From the NCBI GenBank assembly GCA_963720765.1, contig CAVRGS010000002.1:930001-994000 (forward strand): DNA of 64,000 nt, written 5' to 3'. The position numbers were made by a program, and so were the translations under genes. The DNA is from DASUAS01 sp963720765 (lineage in GTDB: Bacteria; Actinomycetota; Acidimicrobiia; IMCC26256; DASPTH01). Of the stretch, positions 34,226 to 42,861 are shown piece by piece (the first letter of the stretch is position 1; every line of letters begins with the position of its first letter). The notes beneath the pieces were generated by a model, which was not told the origin of the DNA, did no database searches, and saw only the letters and a program-made list of their open reading frames with translations.

Positions 34226-34969
34226 TCAAGCGGGTGGCTTCACCCAGACCGAGATGTGTGACTCACTCTCGTCGGTGAAAGCTGTTCGGTCCCAGCCGCC
34301 CCATCGTTCGGCCAGTTGCAGCCCGGCGAGCTGCGCCATCAAGTCGAGTTCGGCTGGCCACACGAAGCGGTGATGCGAAGCCGCGTAGGTCGTGCCGCCG
34401 TCATCGTTCGTGAAGTAGTGATGCGAAGTGAGACGTTGATGGGCCACCTCGAACGTAGCGAAGCCGGCGTGAGCCGCTGACACGTCGAACGGCACTGCGA
34501 CGGCCCCAGGTGGCAACTGGCGCAGTGCCGGCACGCCGCTCTCGATCACGAAGGATCCGCCTGGAGCAAGGTGCGTTGCAGCGTTCTGGAAGCAGGCGAC
34601 TTGTTCGGCTTGGTCGAGCAGGTTCTGAATCGTGTTGTAGACGAGGTAGACGAGCGTGAAGTCGCCGGACACACGCGTCGTGGCCATGTCGCCAACCGTG
34701 ACCCGGATCGACCGTTCGTCCCCGCCCGGCTTCTTGCGGAGCTCAGTCAGCATGTCGACCGAGATCTCGATGCCCTGGACCTTGACTCCGGTTGCGCGCA
34801 GCGGAATCGCGATCCGACCGGTTCCGATGGCGAACTCGAGCGCTGTACCTCCGCCGGCGGCGTCCGCGAGGAACGCGACTGCTTCCTCGACGGGCGCAGG
34901 TTGGGAGAGCACCGCCTCGCGTGCGTCGTACTCGGTCGCAGCGGACCCGATGAACACGTTCTGAGGCAC
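34226..34969 (-). CDS. Class I SAM-dependent methyltransferase
   Basis: The proposed start is GTG 34969 (VPQNVFIGSAATEYDAREA), because upstream residues do not fit the family. The product is 247 aa. The SAM motif I is ALEFAIGTGRIAIPL, followed by VQGIEISVDMLTELRKKPGG, motif II in FTLVYLVYNTIQNL, and APGGSFVIESGVP. A family-typical block near the C-terminus reads HHYFTNDDGGTTYAASHHRFVWPAELDLMA. The substrate is unknown. It is transcribed toward the recombinase and is GC-poorer than the backbone. Confidence 0.85.
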   Translation of the reverse strand: MPQNVFIGSAATEYDAREAVLSQPAPVEEAVAFLADAAGGGTALEFAIGTGRIAIPLRATGVKVQGIEISVDMLTELRKKPGGDERSIRVTVGDMATTRVSGDFTLVYLVYNTIQNLLDQAEQVACFQNAATHLAPGGSFVIESGVPALRQLPPGAVAVPFDVSAAHAGFATFEVAHQRLTSHHYFTNDDGGTTYAASHHRFVWPAELDLMAQLAGLQLAERWGGWDRTAFTDESESHISVWVKPPA

Positions 34970-35117
34970 GACGGAACTCTCGCGCAACCGGCCTCTCGTG
35001 GGCACTCGATTTCGCGCGCACAGGGCAAGCCGGTCCCGGCGATCGGGGCTACCCAACCGTTGCTCCTGCATTTGACCGGCGCTGGCTGTGCGCGCCGTCC
35101 GCGGACATGATGGGTGC

Positions 35118-35555
35118 GTGGTCGACGTGTCGACGAGCGTGCTAATCGAGCGGCCTCGACCTGTGGTCGCGGCTTATGCGGCGGACCCTTCGAATGCTCC
35201 GAGCTGGTACGACAACATCGATTCGGTTGAGTGGGTCACGTCGCCGGTCGTCGCCATCGGTAGCCGTGCCGCATTCGTCGCCCGGTTCCTCGGACGGACC
35301 CTTCGATACACGTATGCGATCACGGAGTACGAGCCAGACGCAAGGTTGGTCATGGCGACGTCGGAGGGCCCGTTCCCGATGGAGACGAGCTACAGCTGGG
35401 AATCGGAAGGCGAGACCGCGACCCGCATGACGCTGCGCAATCGGGGCGAACCATCGGGCTTCAGCAAGCTGGTTTCGCCCTTGATGACTCCAGCGATGCG
35501 ACGCGCGAATCGCAAGGACCTCGACCGCTTGAAGCAGCTGCTCGAGACCCCTTAA
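35118..35555 (+). CDS. SRPBCC (START-like) domain protein
   Basis: The product is 145 aa from GTG 35118 (VVDVSTSVLIERPRPVVAAY). It is a single helix-grip fold: VSTSVLIERPRPVVAAYAADPSNAPSW at the N-terminus, central strands GSRAAFVARFLGRTLRYTYAI, and a C-terminal helix LVSPLMTPAMRRANRKDLDRLKQLLE. Such proteins bind hydrophobic ligands or act as polyketide cyclases/dehydratases; this group is usually called SRPBCC/CoxG-like with no known reaction. The start region is divergent from the methyltransferase gene. Confidence 0.78.
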   Translation: MVDVSTSVLIERPRPVVAAYAADPSNAPSWYDNIDSVEWVTSPVVAIGSRAAFVARFLGRTLRYTYAITEYEPDARLVMATSEGPFPMETSYSWESEGETATRMTLRNRGEPSGFSKLVSPLMTPAMRRANRKDLDRLKQLLETP

Positions 35556-35556
35556 C

Positions 35557-35582
35557 GATCCCGGAGCCGGCGATCTGGGACA
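35557..35582 (+). repeat. Island dispersed repeat, partial copy R4
   Basis: GGAGCCGGCGATCTGGGACA, directly after the SRPBCC stop, matches the right half of R1 (GAGCCGGCGATCAGGGGCA). The left half is missing. Confidence 0.35.
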
Positions 35583-35694
35583 CCAGGGGTGTCGTTCTGG
35601 CATCGTGATCCCGATGGCCGGGCGAGCGCAACGCGGGCATTGTGCGCTCGTCATGATTGGCAAGCCGGGGCCGAGCCGCGCGGGCGAGGTTGTG

Positions 35695-36267
35695 CTAGCG
35701 CATGCTCCGCTTTGTCCGCGTGTCTCGCCCGATCGCGGCGTCGAGGTCTTGTGATCGCCGGGTTCGCGGGCCGGGGGCAATGCCGTTTGGTCCGACGCGT
35801 TCGCGGCTGGCTTCTGCGGCGACTCCGAACAGTCGAATGCCTTTGCAGGCTGACTCGATGGCAGCGTCGTTGTCGAGGTCTTGTAGCACGGCCATGAGGA
35901 AGTCCTCGACGATGGTGTTCGATCGTTGAAGAGCTCGCTTGCCTTTGGGCGTGATCGCATGGATGACCCGGCGGCGATCGTCGTCGTCAACCGTTCTCGC
36001 GATGTAGCCCTTGTCGACGAGGCCGTCAACGAGACGGGTAACGCTCTGTTTCGTCACTGTGAGTTGGAACGCGAGATCGGATTGGATCGTGTTGCTGTGC
36101 TGTAGATGTTGGAGGATTCGGTATTGGATCAGTGAGAGCCCAGATTCCGTGAGCGCGAGTTCCACGACGCGAGCGAACCCCACGACGGATTGGCCTACTG
36201 ACATGTTCCGCGCCGCACTCCTCACACGCTGAGGCGAGCGACCGTTACGTGTGAGTGAGGTCACCAT
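35695..36267 (-). CDS. MarR family transcriptional regulator
   Basis: The product is 190 aa from ATG 36267 (MVTSLTRNGRSPQRVRSAA). Helix-turn-helix core: ESGLSLIQYRILQHLQHSNTIQSDLAFQLTVTKQSVTRLVDGLVDKGYIAR, followed by the wing VDDDDRRRVIHAITPKGKRAL, a textbook MarR motif. The C-terminal 45 residues are basic and unusual for the family (RSQDLDAAIGRDTRTKRSMR), possibly a run-on. It is divergent from the BNR gene, and the 164-bp intergenic region is a likely operator. The ligand is unknown. Confidence 0.85.
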   Translation of the reverse strand: MVTSLTRNGRSPQRVRSAARNMSVGQSVVGFARVVELALTESGLSLIQYRILQHLQHSNTIQSDLAFQLTVTKQSVTRLVDGLVDKGYIARTVDDDDRRRVIHAITPKGKRALQRSNTIVEDFLMAVLQDLDNDAAIESACKGIRLFGVAAEASRERVGPNGIAPGPRTRRSQDLDAAIGRDTRTKRSMR

Positions 36268-36354
36268 GCGCCGGAGCGTAGTGGAGACCCCGAACGGGCT
36301 GTCCGAGTGGGTTGTCGATCGCGGGCCGTTCGCAGGGCGGCAGCCGGCCCGCGT

Positions 36355-36383
36355 TGACCGCCAGGTATCGCGCCGATAGGGTC
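36355..36383 (+). promoter_or_regulatory. Sigma-70-type promoter of the BNR gene
   Basis: TTGACC (36355-36360) and TAGGGT (36378-36383) are separated by 17 bp, giving a leader of about 42 nt to ATG 36432. It lies in the divergent region shared with the marR-like gene. Confidence 0.6.
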
Positions 36384-36431
36384 GCTTTCGGAATAGTCCT
36401 GGTTCGGGAACTACTTGGGGGGGACGGCAGG

Positions 36432-38137
36432 ATGGCGTCTTCGCATGGGCGAGGCTCGGCTTTCGCGCGGGACCGAGGTCGTCGCGACCGGGTGAAGTCT
36501 TTCGTCGCGTTGAGCGCCGCGATCGCAACGCTTATCGTGCTAGCGGGGGTGTTCGCCTCGGCGTCGGCGGTCGCACCGGGCGGTCATCTCGAGGTCAACG
36601 TGATGAACGAACCCGTTCGTGGCGGAGAGCCCGAACTGGCAGTCAACCCGCTTCGTCCCCAGGACGTGGTGTTCGGTCACACGGTGGTCGGGAACAGCTA
36701 CACCAACAACGCACAGGAAGCAGGTGAACAAGCGGTCGACGGTGGCCTGCAGGTGAGCCACGACGGCGGTAAGACCTGGAGCGCCGACCATGCGTTGCAC
36801 ACGAGTGGCTATTCCGAAGGCCCGAACCCCTATCTGATCGCGCACGGGCTTCCGAGTGCGACCGGATTCAAGCTGACGATCAACGGAGCTGGAGACCCGA
36901 TCGAGGCAAGCGGGCCCGACGGATCGCTGTACGCGGGCGGAGTCATCGTGAACACCGTGCCCGGAGGGACCTCGGCCTTCGGTTTCACGGTTCCCCAAGG
37001 TGCGATCGCGGTGGCACGGTCGACGAACGGCGGTCGAACGTTCGGTCCTATCAGCGCAGTCTTGAGTGACCAGGAAGTGGGAGGAATGGTGAGTCGGGGG
37101 ATGACACCCAAGGGCATTCCCACACTTGGTGTCATCCCCTACGACCGGCCATGGATTGCCGTCGACCAATCGAACGGCGCCGTCTATGTCTCAACGACCG
37201 GACATCCGCAGCGTTACGTCGCCGTCTCCCACAACAAGACGAAGACGTGGGGCGAGATCGAAGCGCTCGACTGCGACGAGGCGACACCCCCCGATGCCAA
37301 CCACTCGGTGAGTTGCAGCGCGTATCCCCAGATCGGTGACGGCAACATCGCAGCTGCTGACGGGACCCTCGCCGCGGTGTACACCTCGAGCGCTGCTCCA
37401 GGCAGCACGTGTCCGTGCGCGATCTTCGAAACCAGCACCGACGCGGGTGCTCACTGGAACCGGCACGTCATCGAGTCGTCGATCCCGAGCACCTCGGGTC
37501 TCTACGTCGCCGCCGATCCTTCACGCAAGGGCCGCTTCGCAGTTTTGTTCATGCCCGGCAACAAGGTCCCGGGCGGTCTTGCCGGTCTTCCGGCATCCAA
37601 AAACGTCCCCCAAGAAGTTCAAGTCCTGAGCACCACCAACTCGGGCACGACCTGGTCAACCCCGGTCACGTTGGGCAACGAATCCACGCAGCACATCACC
37701 AACCGGCCCTGGATCGCGTACGGACCAACGGAGTGCTCGCTGCGACGTGGCGGAACGCGTACCCGCCCTACGAAGCGACCTCGTTCTTGGTCCCTGGGCC
37801 CCAGAACGTTTTCGCTGCGGTTTCGCGCAACAACGGCAAGACCTTCAGCACGCCGGTGCAACTGAACTCCGCACCCTCGCCGCCGCCGGACCCGAAACAG
37901 CTCGCGGAGGACGACGTCGGTTGGGTCACCGTCACCAAGCAGCACGTCTACGGCGCATGGGGTGACTGGCGCCCGACCGCAAAGAACCCCATCGCAGCTG
38001 GTTCGTCGCCACCATCAGGTGAAATGAACGCATGGATCGCGCGAGTCCCGATCAGCGGTTCAAGGGCTAGCAGGGTGCTGAAAAAGCCCGTGGTAGGTGC
38101 TCGCGATCTGGGTTGGGGTTCGTCATGCTCGGTGTGA
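36432..38137 (+). CDS. Exported BNR/sialidase-like beta-propeller protein; frameshift near 37735 and 3' end replaced by an IS5 insertion
   Basis: ATG 36432 follows GGGGGGGACGG. A basic n-region and VKSFVALSAAIATLIVLAGV form a signal peptide cleaved near SASA. Repeated Asp-box-like motifs (SHDGGKTWS, STNGGRTFG, STNSGTTWS, SRNNGKTFS) indicate a sialidase/BNR propeller. After a one-base shift near 37735 the frame continues to ISGSRAS, where an IS5 element enters at 38071, and ends inside it (38135-38137). Removing the element restores a frame ending at 39382, so only about 15 native residues are lost. Classical sialidase active-site residues could not be confirmed; it may be a non-catalytic propeller. 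Confidence 0.75.
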
Positions 38138-39335
38138 TGCGTGGAACTTCTGACCGGCAGTTGGCGATGTTGAGATCGTTGAGCCGGAGGATCTGATCCC
38201 GGCGATCATCCGATCCGTCGGATCCGCAAGGTCGTGGACGCGGTGCTGGCCGAGCTCGACGGCGAGTTCGACGCGATGTACGCGGCGTCGGGTCGGCCGA
38301 GCGTGCCGCCGGAGACGCTGCTGAAGGCGACGGTGTTGATGGCGATGTACTCGATCCGGTCGGAGCGGGCGTTCTGCGAACGGCTCAACTACGACTTGTT
38401 GTTCAAGTGGTTCTTGGACCTTCCGATCGACGCGAAGGCGTTCGACGCGACCACGTTCACGAAGAACCGTCGACCGGCTGTTGGATCATGAGATCGCGGA
38501 CCGGTTCTTCGCCGCGGTGGTCGGCCAGGCGAAGCTGCGCCGTTACGTCTCCAGTGAACATTTCTCGGTCGACGGGACGTTGTTGGAGGCGTGGGCGTCG
38601 CACAAGAGTTTCCAACCCAAAGACGGACCGGCCGGCACCGCCGACCGCCGGGCCGCAACGCCGAGGTCGAGTTTCCACGGGAACGACGCTCGAACGAGAC
38701 GCACAATCGACGACGGATCCCGAGGCGCGCATGGCCCGCAAGTCCAACGCGACCGCGGCGAAGCTCTGCTATACGGGGCATCTGTTGATGGAGCATCGCA
38801 ACGCGCTGCTCGTCGACATCGAACTGACCGAAGCGACCGGCTACGCGGAACGCGCCACCGCGCTCGAGATGCTCGAGACGGCTTCCACCCGAAACGCGAC
38901 GGCGCACGGTCGCGGGCGACAAGGCCTACGACACCAAAGACTTCGTCGCCGATGTCCGCGGAGCTGGGGTTCACGCCGCACGTCGCGCCGAACACGACAC
39001 GGCAATCGCTCCACGATCGATGGGCGCACCACCCGCCATGCCGGCCATGCGGTGAGTCAACGGATCCGCAAACGGATCGAGGAACCCTTCGGCTGGATCA
39101 AGACCATCGCCGGCGGCCGCAAGCTCCGCTACATCGGCCGGCAACGAAACCGGGCCTGGTTCCTCATGACCGGCGCCGTCTACAACATCATCCGAATCAC
39201 CGCCCTGGACGCCACACCAGCCTGACCAGCGACACCAGACGACGGGATCGCGACCCACGCGGACCCGCACAACGGACCCGAACAACACGCCGCCGGCCCG
39301 ACGAACGGCCTCACCAGCCGAATTTCAGCACCCTG
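38071..39335 (+). mobile_element. Complete IS5-family insertion sequence (1265 bp)
   Basis: The ends are inverted: CAGGGTGCTGAAA at 38071-38083 and its complement TTTCAGCACCCTG at 39323-39335. Both sides carry the 4-bp duplication CTAG (38067-38070 and 39336-39339), which fits the YTAR target of the IS5 subgroup. The element contains one transposase gene on the plus strand, broken by several frameshifts. It sits in the 3' end of the BNR gene. Confidence 0.92.
38137..39225 (+). pseudogene. IS5-family DDE transposase, multiple frameshifts
   Basis: A start at ATG 38137 (MRGTSDRQLAML) is followed by scrambled sequence up to VDAVLAELDGEFDAMYAASG. The DDE-type blocks are found in successive frames: SGRPSVPPETLLKATVLMAM, HFSVDGTLLEAWASHKSF (first catalytic Asp), EARMARKSNATAAKLCYTGH, DKAYDTKDFVADV (second Asp) and RIRKRIEEPFGWIKT (Glu region), ending YNIIRITALDATPA. 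At least four single-base shifts separate them. Because nearby host genes show the same defect, consensus errors may explain some or all of them, so the element could be intact in reality. Confidence 0.8.
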
Positions 39336-39460
39336 CTAGCCGCAGATCGAGAGCCTCGACGACTACGGGATACGCAACGTAGGCAGCCCCGTCCTGCCAC
39401 CATTGACTCGTCCGCAGCGACACATGAAGCCGAGATGCGTGTTCGCAGAGCGGCGCCTAC

Positions 39461-39511
39461 GCGCCAGAATCCGCGAGCGATCGACGGTCCATGAGCCGGC
39501 GATAGGGGGCA
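39461..39511 (+). repeat. Island dispersed repeat, copy R2
   Basis: GCGCCAGAATCCGCGAGCGA ... GAGCCGGCGATAGGGGGCA, 79 bp after the original BNR stop (39382). It contains an 8-bp imperfect stem (ATCGACGG / CCGGCGAT) and aligns with R1 and R3. Confidence 0.6.
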
Positions 39512-39521
39512 CTCTGCAGCG

Positions 39522-40488
39522 GTGAGCTCTGCGCGTCGACGTCAGGGCGAGATGACGCCGGTCCGGACATTCTGGCGCGACCGCAGCCTGGCGAAAATGA
39601 AGCGCGAAGCTCGTCCTGAAGGTGAGAACGTGTTGCCTGTGGACGACAGCGGAGCCAGTCGCAGAGAGGTCGAAGACCTCTACAACGCGATCGGTGAGTT
39701 CGAATGGCTCAGGCTGGAACGGGACGGCGCAGCGCGAGTGGCTTACGAAATTCACGCCCGGTTTCTCCGCCGCCACATCGTTCCAGGGAGTCGGATACTC
39801 GAGATCGGCGCTGGACCAGGCCGGTTCACAATTGAGCTGGCGAAGCACGGTTGCGACGTTGTCGTTTCCGATCTGTCGAAGGTCCAGCTTGTGTTGAACG
39901 AACGCCATGTTCGGGAAGCTGGATGCGAGTACGCGGTTCTTGACCGTCTCCAACTCGATGTGTGCGATCTGGGGGAGATCCCAGACGGCGAATTCGATGG
40001 TGTCGTCGCTTACGGAGGACCATTGTCGTATGTGTTCGGCAACGAGGAGTTGGCTCTGCGCGAATGCCTACGCGTGGTACGTAGGAAGGGGCTGGTCCTG
40101 GCGAGCGTGATGTCGCTCGCGGGCTCTGGCCGAAAGTTCTTCGATGCGTTCCCCCCGTCGATTGATGCGGTCGGCCTCGCTGTATTCGACGAGTTCTTGA
40201 GCCACGGGGACCAACGCGCCATCGAGCGCGGCACCAGGTGTGCACCCATGCCAGCTCTTCACTTGGCAACAGATGCAAGGGCTCGTCGCAGCGAGTGGCG
40301 GCGAGATCGTGGCCGCCTCAGCAAGCAACTGGCTTTCACTAGGACCTTCTGACGCTCTCGACTACTTCGAGGCCGACCCGGCACGTTGGCAGACGTTCCT
40401 CGACTGGGAAGAGCGCCTCTGCGCTGAGCAAGGCGCGTTAGACGGAGGAACTCACCTCCTCTTCGCCCTCTTCGCCGCTGCGCCATAA
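39522..40488 (+). CDS. SAM-dependent methyltransferase; frameshift near 40230
   Basis: The frame opens at GTG 39522, but the family-like part starts near EVEDLYNAIGEFEWLRLERD, so a start at ATG 39552 or a GTG near 39630 is possible. SAM motif I is SRILEIGAGPGRFTIELAKHG, followed by VVVSDLSKVQLVLNERHV and a DGVVAYGGPLSYVFG block. Near 40230 the frame shifts; the remaining domain (LFTWQQMQGLVAASGGEIVA) and the normal end GGTHLLFALFAAAP follow in the other frame to 40488. The substrate is unknown. It is followed by a second methyltransferase in the same orientation. Confidence 0.75.
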
Positions 40489-40558
40489 CTGGTCTCCTGC
40501 GCTCCCGCTTCGGGCAAGAATCCGCGCAGGCAAGGTATTGCTGGCGAGAGGTTCGGTG

Positions 40559-41308
40559 ATGGACGCGGAGACGGGCGAGCTGTACGACTCCATTGGAACC
40601 ACCTACACCGTCACACGTCGTACCGAACCACGAATCGCCGCGCAACTCTGGGCTGCGCTCGGTGATGCCGAGACGGTCCTCAACGTCGGTGCCGGCACGG
40701 GGTCCTACGAACCTTCCGACCGCCTGGTCGTCGCCGTCGAACCGTCAGCGACGATCCGCGCGCAGCGTCCCGCCGATGGGCCGCCGTGCGTCGCTGGATC
40801 TGCGGAGAACCTGCCGTTCCCCGATCAGTCGTTCGACGCGGCGATGGCGTTCTCCACGATCCACCACTGGCCGGACCCCAGGGCTGGCCTGCGCGAGATG
40901 CGCCGCGTGGCTCGTCGCGTGGTGGTATTCACCTTCGACACCAGCGACACGACCGGCTTCTGGCTCACTCGCGACTACTTGCCCGAGGTCACTGACCTGA
41001 GAACGTGCCAGATCCTCGCATCTTTGCCCGACCTCGCCAGGTCGATCGGAGCCCGGACGGAACCGGTGCCCATTCCATGGGATTGCACTGACGGCTTCTA
41101 CGAGGCGTACTGGCGACGACCCGAGGCATACCTCGACGAGAACGTCCGACGCGGAATCTCGCTCTGGGCCGCGGTCGGGCCACAAGTCGAAGCGAGAGCC
41201 GTAGATCGTCTTCGTAGGGACATCGCCTCAGGGCGCTGGATCGAACGGAACCGCAATCTCGTCAACCTTGACGCCGCGGAACTCGGCGCTCGCCTGGTCG
41301 TCGCCTGA
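40559..41308 (+). CDS. SAM-dependent methyltransferase (type 11)
   Basis: The product is 249 aa from ATG 40559 (MDAETGELYDSIGTTYTVTR). Motif I is TVLNVGAGTGSYEPSDRLVVAVEPS, followed by the type-11 signature SAENLPFPDQSFDAAMAFSTIHHW and an arginine-rich RAGLREMRRVARRVVVF. The C-terminal part (WDCTDGFYEAYWRRPEAYLDENVRRGIS) is typical of a subgroup found in actinobacteria and mobile regions. The substrate is unknown. It is unbroken, unlike the methyltransferase gene upstream. Confidence 0.88.
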   Translation: MDAETGELYDSIGTTYTVTRRTEPRIAAQLWAALGDAETVLNVGAGTGSYEPSDRLVVAVEPSATIRAQRPADGPPCVAGSAENLPFPDQSFDAAMAFSTIHHWPDPRAGLREMRRVARRVVVFTFDTSDTTGFWLTRDYLPEVTDLRTCQILASLPDLARSIGARTEPVPIPWDCTDGFYEAYWRRPEAYLDENVRRGISLWAAVGPQVEARAVDRLRRDIASGRWIERNRNLVNLDAAELGARLVVA

Positions 41309-41380
41309 CCCGCAACCCGCTGCGATGCCAGCAGCTCGCGCGCCAGAACTGCCTACGGCCGCGGCAGGTATGTCAACCTC

Positions 41381-41433
41381 GCGCCAGAACGCGCGCACAG
41401 ATCGCCGGGCCCTGGAGCCGGCGTTCGGGGGTA
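41381..41433 (+). repeat. Island dispersed repeat, copy R3
   Basis: GCGCCAGAACGCGCGCACAG ... GAGCCGGCGTTCGGGGGTA, 72 bp after the methyltransferase stop, with a perfect CGCCGG/CCGGCG stem (9-nt loop). A shorter echo GCGCGCCAGAAC lies 45 bp upstream. Confidence 0.6.
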
Positions 41434-41442
41434 CTTCGTTGA

Positions 41443-41801
41443 TCACGGAGTCTGCTGATGCAGCGCCAATCGCCAGGCGCCGTCTTCGAACACATACGTG
41501 CTGTTGATCACTGCCCGGTACTCGCGGTTGCCCCGACGCGCTGACGCCCGATACACGACTACCGCGCAATCGGCGGCGAGCTCCTGCACACGTTCCTCCG
41601 AGAGGTCGAAGCTCTCCCATGGTGCGCCGCTCATCGAGTCGATCACTTCGTCACGGTCGTCAAGCACCATGCCGCCGGGGAGCACCATCAGGACCTGCGT
41701 CGCAAGAACATCGCTGTAGAAAGACGCTGCTGCTTCTCCACTGGTCGAGAGTGCGTCCACCCGGCGCGCTCCAGGCGCAGCAGGTCGGTCGTGGTTGTCA
41801 T
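41443..41801 (-). CDS. NTF2-like (SnoaL/DUF4440-type) protein; frameshift near 41757
   Basis: ATG 41801 begins MTTTTDLLRLERAGW with an AGGAGAT ribosome site. A one-base shift near 41757 leads into DALSTSGEAAASFYSDVLAT, then VLMVLPGGMVLDDRDEVIDSM, the ligand-cup strands and a final YVFEDGAWRLALHQQTP. This is a compact NTF2-fold domain of about 118 residues. Members serve as small ligand-binding or isomerase-like proteins, with no function predictable here. Confidence 0.7.
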
Positions 41802-41925
41802 GACATCTCCTGTCGCGATCTGCGGACGTATCGGACCATGATCGCGCCGCGTCGCCTGCCCCCGAAGTGCCGGTCTGGGACGTTGGTCTCTACCACGGGG
41901 TCGGGCGTCGTCATTCACTTGGATC

Positions 41926-42633
41926 ATGACCAAGTCGCTGACGACGCAGGCCCGATCAGTCGGTTCGGATGTCGACCACGTCGAGCGTCCGAACCGCGGT
42001 GAGGATCGATGCCTCGGCCATCACCGGGCAATCGCCGGCGCGCTGTTCAGCATCGCCGGTATCGGGATGGTCATGAGCATCATCACAGGCGAAGCGGTCT
42101 ACCCACGCTCCTACACGACGTTCGGCAACACGATCAGCGATCTGAGTGGCACTGAGCCGCCCCACAGCATCATGTTGCAGCCGTCGCGGACGCTGTTCAT
42201 CGTCACGATGCTGCTCGCCGGAGCACTCATCCTGGTCGGCGATTGGTTTCTCGCTCGCAGCACCGATCGCCGGCGGCTCGTTGTGACAATGGCAGTCTTC
42301 GGCGTAGGACTCGTTGGCATCGGGATCTTTCCCGGCAACGTCGAGGGATGGCACCCGCTGTTCGCGATGGCCTGCTTCCTCGGTGGTTCCATAGCCGCCA
42401 TCATGTCTCGCAAGGTGGTCGACGGCGCGTTTCGCTACTTCGCTGCGGCTCTCGGCGCGACTGCCCTTGTGGCGACCATCTTCGGGCTCGAGTCGTTGGA
42501 GAACTGGGGACCGCAGGACACGCTCGGCCGCGGTGGCATCGAACGGTGGATTGCCTACCCGGTGCTGCTCTGGTTGGTCGGCTTCGGCGCCCACCTCATG
42601 AGCGCCCAGGGCCGTTCCACGGCCCGCGACTGA
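41926..42633 (+). CDS. DUF998 membrane protein
   Basis: The product is 235 aa from ATG 41926 (MTKSLTTQARSVGSDVDHVE). A ~35-residue polar start precedes six hydrophobic helices (AGALFSIAGIGMVMSIITG, LFIVTMLLAGALILVG, LVVTMAVFGVGLVGIGIF, LFAMACFLGGSIAAIM, FAAALGATALVATIF, WIAYPVLLWLVGFGAHL). The loop YPRSYTTFGNTISDLSGTEPP and the segment GIFPGNVEGWHPLFA are DUF998 signatures. Function is unknown. A few bases after the start of the preceding divergent gene, it occupies the right part of the island. Confidence 0.85.
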   Translation: MTKSLTTQARSVGSDVDHVERPNRGEDRCLGHHRAIAGALFSIAGIGMVMSIITGEAVYPRSYTTFGNTISDLSGTEPPHSIMLQPSRTLFIVTMLLAGALILVGDWFLARSTDRRRLVVTMAVFGVGLVGIGIFPGNVEGWHPLFAMACFLGGSIAAIMSRKVVDGAFRYFAAALGATALVATIFGLESLENWGPQDTLGRGGIERWIAYPVLLWLVGFGAHLMSAQGRSTARD

Positions 42634-42849
42634 CGCGGCCGGTCCAGTGCAACCGATGCCCCGAGCGGACGCACTCGGGACGCGGCACGACGGTTCTTCA
42701 TCGCGGATGACGGGAACTGGCCGTGTGTCATCGATCACTCGTCGAACTTCTGGGCACACGCTACCCCACGCCAGATCTGTCGATCTGCGACTCCTCGCGA
42801 GCGCGAGTCCGCTGGTCGATTTCGCCCGATAGCTGTCACACCCTCGTGG

Positions 42850-42855
42850 TTTGAT
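42850..42855 (+). promoter_or_regulatory. Putative -10 box for a leaderless DUF222/HNH transcript
   Basis: TTTGAT lies exactly 6 nt before ATG 42862 with no Shine-Dalgarno. The sequence upstream (TGTCACACCCTCGTGG) has no -35 at standard spacing. Confidence 0.45.
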
Positions 42856-42861
42856 CAGTGC

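Larger units (their letters stand above)
29653..42861. other. Accessory island inserted in the prmC - rpiB interval
   Basis: This block of about 13 kb breaks the conserved actinobacterial order prmC-(sua5)-rpiB-glyA. Its DNA is visibly less GC-rich. It mixes strands, holds IS110 and IS5 remnants, a tyrosine recombinase, a toxin-antitoxin pair, two regulators and several short one-gene units (methyltransferases, SRPBCC, NTF2-like, DUF998), and carries a dispersed repeat. No flanking tRNA or clear att duplication was found, so exact borders are uncertain. The DUF222/HNH (13E12-type) gene at 42862 may mark the right edge. Confidence 0.55.

Noticed and set aside
32552..41433. Integron attC sites
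   Set aside because: The repeats lack the GTTRRRY/RYYYAAC core sites, and the recombinase lacks the integron-specific extra helix.
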